Assembly (NCBI GenBank): GCA_013695055.1
Contig: JACDBF010000140.1
Span: forward strand, 1 to 6,917
DNA length: 6,917 nucleotides
Reading direction: 5' to 3'
Source of the DNA: Actinomycetota bacterium
Lineage (GTDB): Bacteria; Actinomycetota; CADDZG01; WHSQ01
Shown here: one piece after another, positions 6,466 to 6,917 of the stretch
Numbering within the stretch: the stretch's first letter is position 1
Layout of the letters: each line of letters starts with the position of its first letter
Notes under the pieces: generated by a model
Databases searched by the model: none
What the model was told of the DNA's origin: nothing
What the model saw: the letters and a program-made list of their open reading frames with translations, nothing else
Program-made: the position numbers and the translations under genes

Positions 6466-6523
6466 GTCCTTGCCCGCCGTTTTCTTGATACCCCAGACCA
6501 TGCCGAGCGTCCCATGCGCCTGC

Positions 6524-6529
6524 GACAAT
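6524..6529 (+). promoter_or_regulatory. Putative -10 element (GACAAT) of a leaderless promoter for ligA
   Basis: GACAAT is followed by six bases (GGCGGC) and the ligA ATG at 6536, nearly the same layout as GATAAT-GCCGCC-ATG at the PAP2 gene. There is no Shine-Dalgarno sequence. A TTGATA at 6485-6490 resembles a -35 hexamer but is about 33 bp away, too far to pair with this element. Confidence 0.45.
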
Positions 6530-6535
6530 GGCGGC

Positions 6536-6917
6536 ATGGCGAGAACCGGAGCGGCGAGCCGAACGGTCCGGCTCAGAGAGCTCATAGATCATCACGCGTA
6601 CCGCTATCACGTCCTCGATGATCCCGAGGTCGCCGATTCCGAGTACGACGCGCTGGTGGGCGAGCTCATGGCACTGGAACGAGATCACCCCGACCTGGTG
6701 ACACCCGACTCGCCGACGCAGCGGGTAGGAGCGCCGCCTTCAACTCAGTTTGCGCCCGTCGGCCATCGCAGCTCGATGATGTCTCTCGACAATTGCTTCT
6801 CTCTGGAGGAGCTGCTCGCATGGGGCAAGAGGATCGAGCGGTCGATAGGCGAAGCTCACGGATACGTGGTCGAGCTCAAGATGGACGGCATCGCCGTCAA
6901 TCTGATTTACGTCGACG
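6536..6917 (+). CDS. ligA: NAD+-dependent DNA ligase LigA (5' part, truncated by window edge)
   Basis: The first 127 codons of the essential replicative ligase, which seals nicks using NAD+ (Okazaki fragment joining and repair); full-length proteins are near 670-700 residues. Domain Ia, which binds the NMN half of NAD+, is recognisable from YHVLDDPEVADSEYDAL at 24-40; Y24, H25, D34, Y37 and D38 match the conserved E. coli Y22, H23, D32, Y35 and D36. TPDSPTQRVG at 56-65 is the typical link into the adenylation domain, followed by HRSSMMSLDN at 77-86. The nucleotidyltransferase motif KxDG is present as ELKMDG, with K115 as the lysine that is adenylylated. The ATG at 6536 is preferred because it gives the normal N-terminal length and lies 6 nt after a -10-like hexamer. 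The ATG at 6528 is in another frame. The gene is divergent from the PhoD-like gene, 81 bp between starts. Confidence 0.96.
   Translation, partial: MARTGAASRTVRLRELIDHHAYRYHVLDDPEVADSEYDALVGELMALERDHPDLVTPDSPTQRVGAPPSTQFAPVGHRSSMMSLDNCFSLEELLAWGKRIERSIGEAHGYVVELKMDGIAVNLIYVD

Noticed and set aside
6485..6490. TTGATA as a -35 element for ligA
   Set aside because: It is about 33 bp from the -10-like hexamer, and no -10-like sequence lies at the usual 16-18 bp.
6184..6688. Open frames on the - strand crossing the ligA start
   Set aside because: They overlap the well-conserved ligA N-terminus and the PhoD-like N-terminus and have no conserved features.

Overview
The window is high-GC DNA with tightly packed genes. 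It most resembles a chromosomal segment of an actinobacterium-like organism, probably an uncultured or deep-branching member. The reasons are the GC-rich codon use, the cysteine desulfurase - mnmA - (...) - ligA order, and what look like leaderless promoters directly in front of several start codons. The phylum is an inference from gene order and style; a Chloroflexota-like origin cannot be excluded by eye. There are no rRNA or tRNA genes, CRISPR arrays, insertion sequences or phage genes.

Layout, left to right. (1) The 3' part of a YihY/BrkB-family membrane protein on the + strand, cut by the window edge. (2) Convergent to it, a PAP2-superfamily membrane phosphatase on the - strand, with a 24-bp gap containing two small hairpins. 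(3) A 66-bp divergent promoter region, then a + strand operon of three overlapping genes: a NifS/IscS-type cysteine desulfurase, the tRNA U34 2-thiolase MnmA, and a class I SAM-dependent methyltransferase of unknown substrate. (4) A 148-bp convergent gap with a strong nested inverted repeat, probably a terminator. (5) On the - strand, a large exported (Tat signal) PhoD-like metallophosphoesterase with an extra N-terminal beta-rich domain. (6) An 81-bp divergent promoter region, then the 5' end of ligA (NAD+-dependent DNA ligase), cut by the right edge.

How the genes work together: the desulfurase takes sulfur from cysteine and most likely passes it to MnmA, which makes 2-thiouridine at the wobble position of Lys/Glu/Gln tRNAs. 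The genes overlap by 1 nt, which suggests coupled synthesis. The third gene overlaps mnmA by 4 nt, so it is coupled too; a role in tRNA wobble chemistry is possible but unproven. The PAP2 and PhoD-like proteins are unrelated phosphatases acting at or outside the membrane.

The most notable signals are: (a) -10-like hexamers exactly 6 nt upstream of the ATG at three genes, with a fourth similar site at 5 nt, and no well-placed Shine-Dalgarno at any of them; (b) the unusual domain make-up and altered signature residues of the PhoD-like protein; (c) the unassigned methyltransferase coupled to mnmA. I see no convincing wholly new system; most of the window is ordinary housekeeping sequence.
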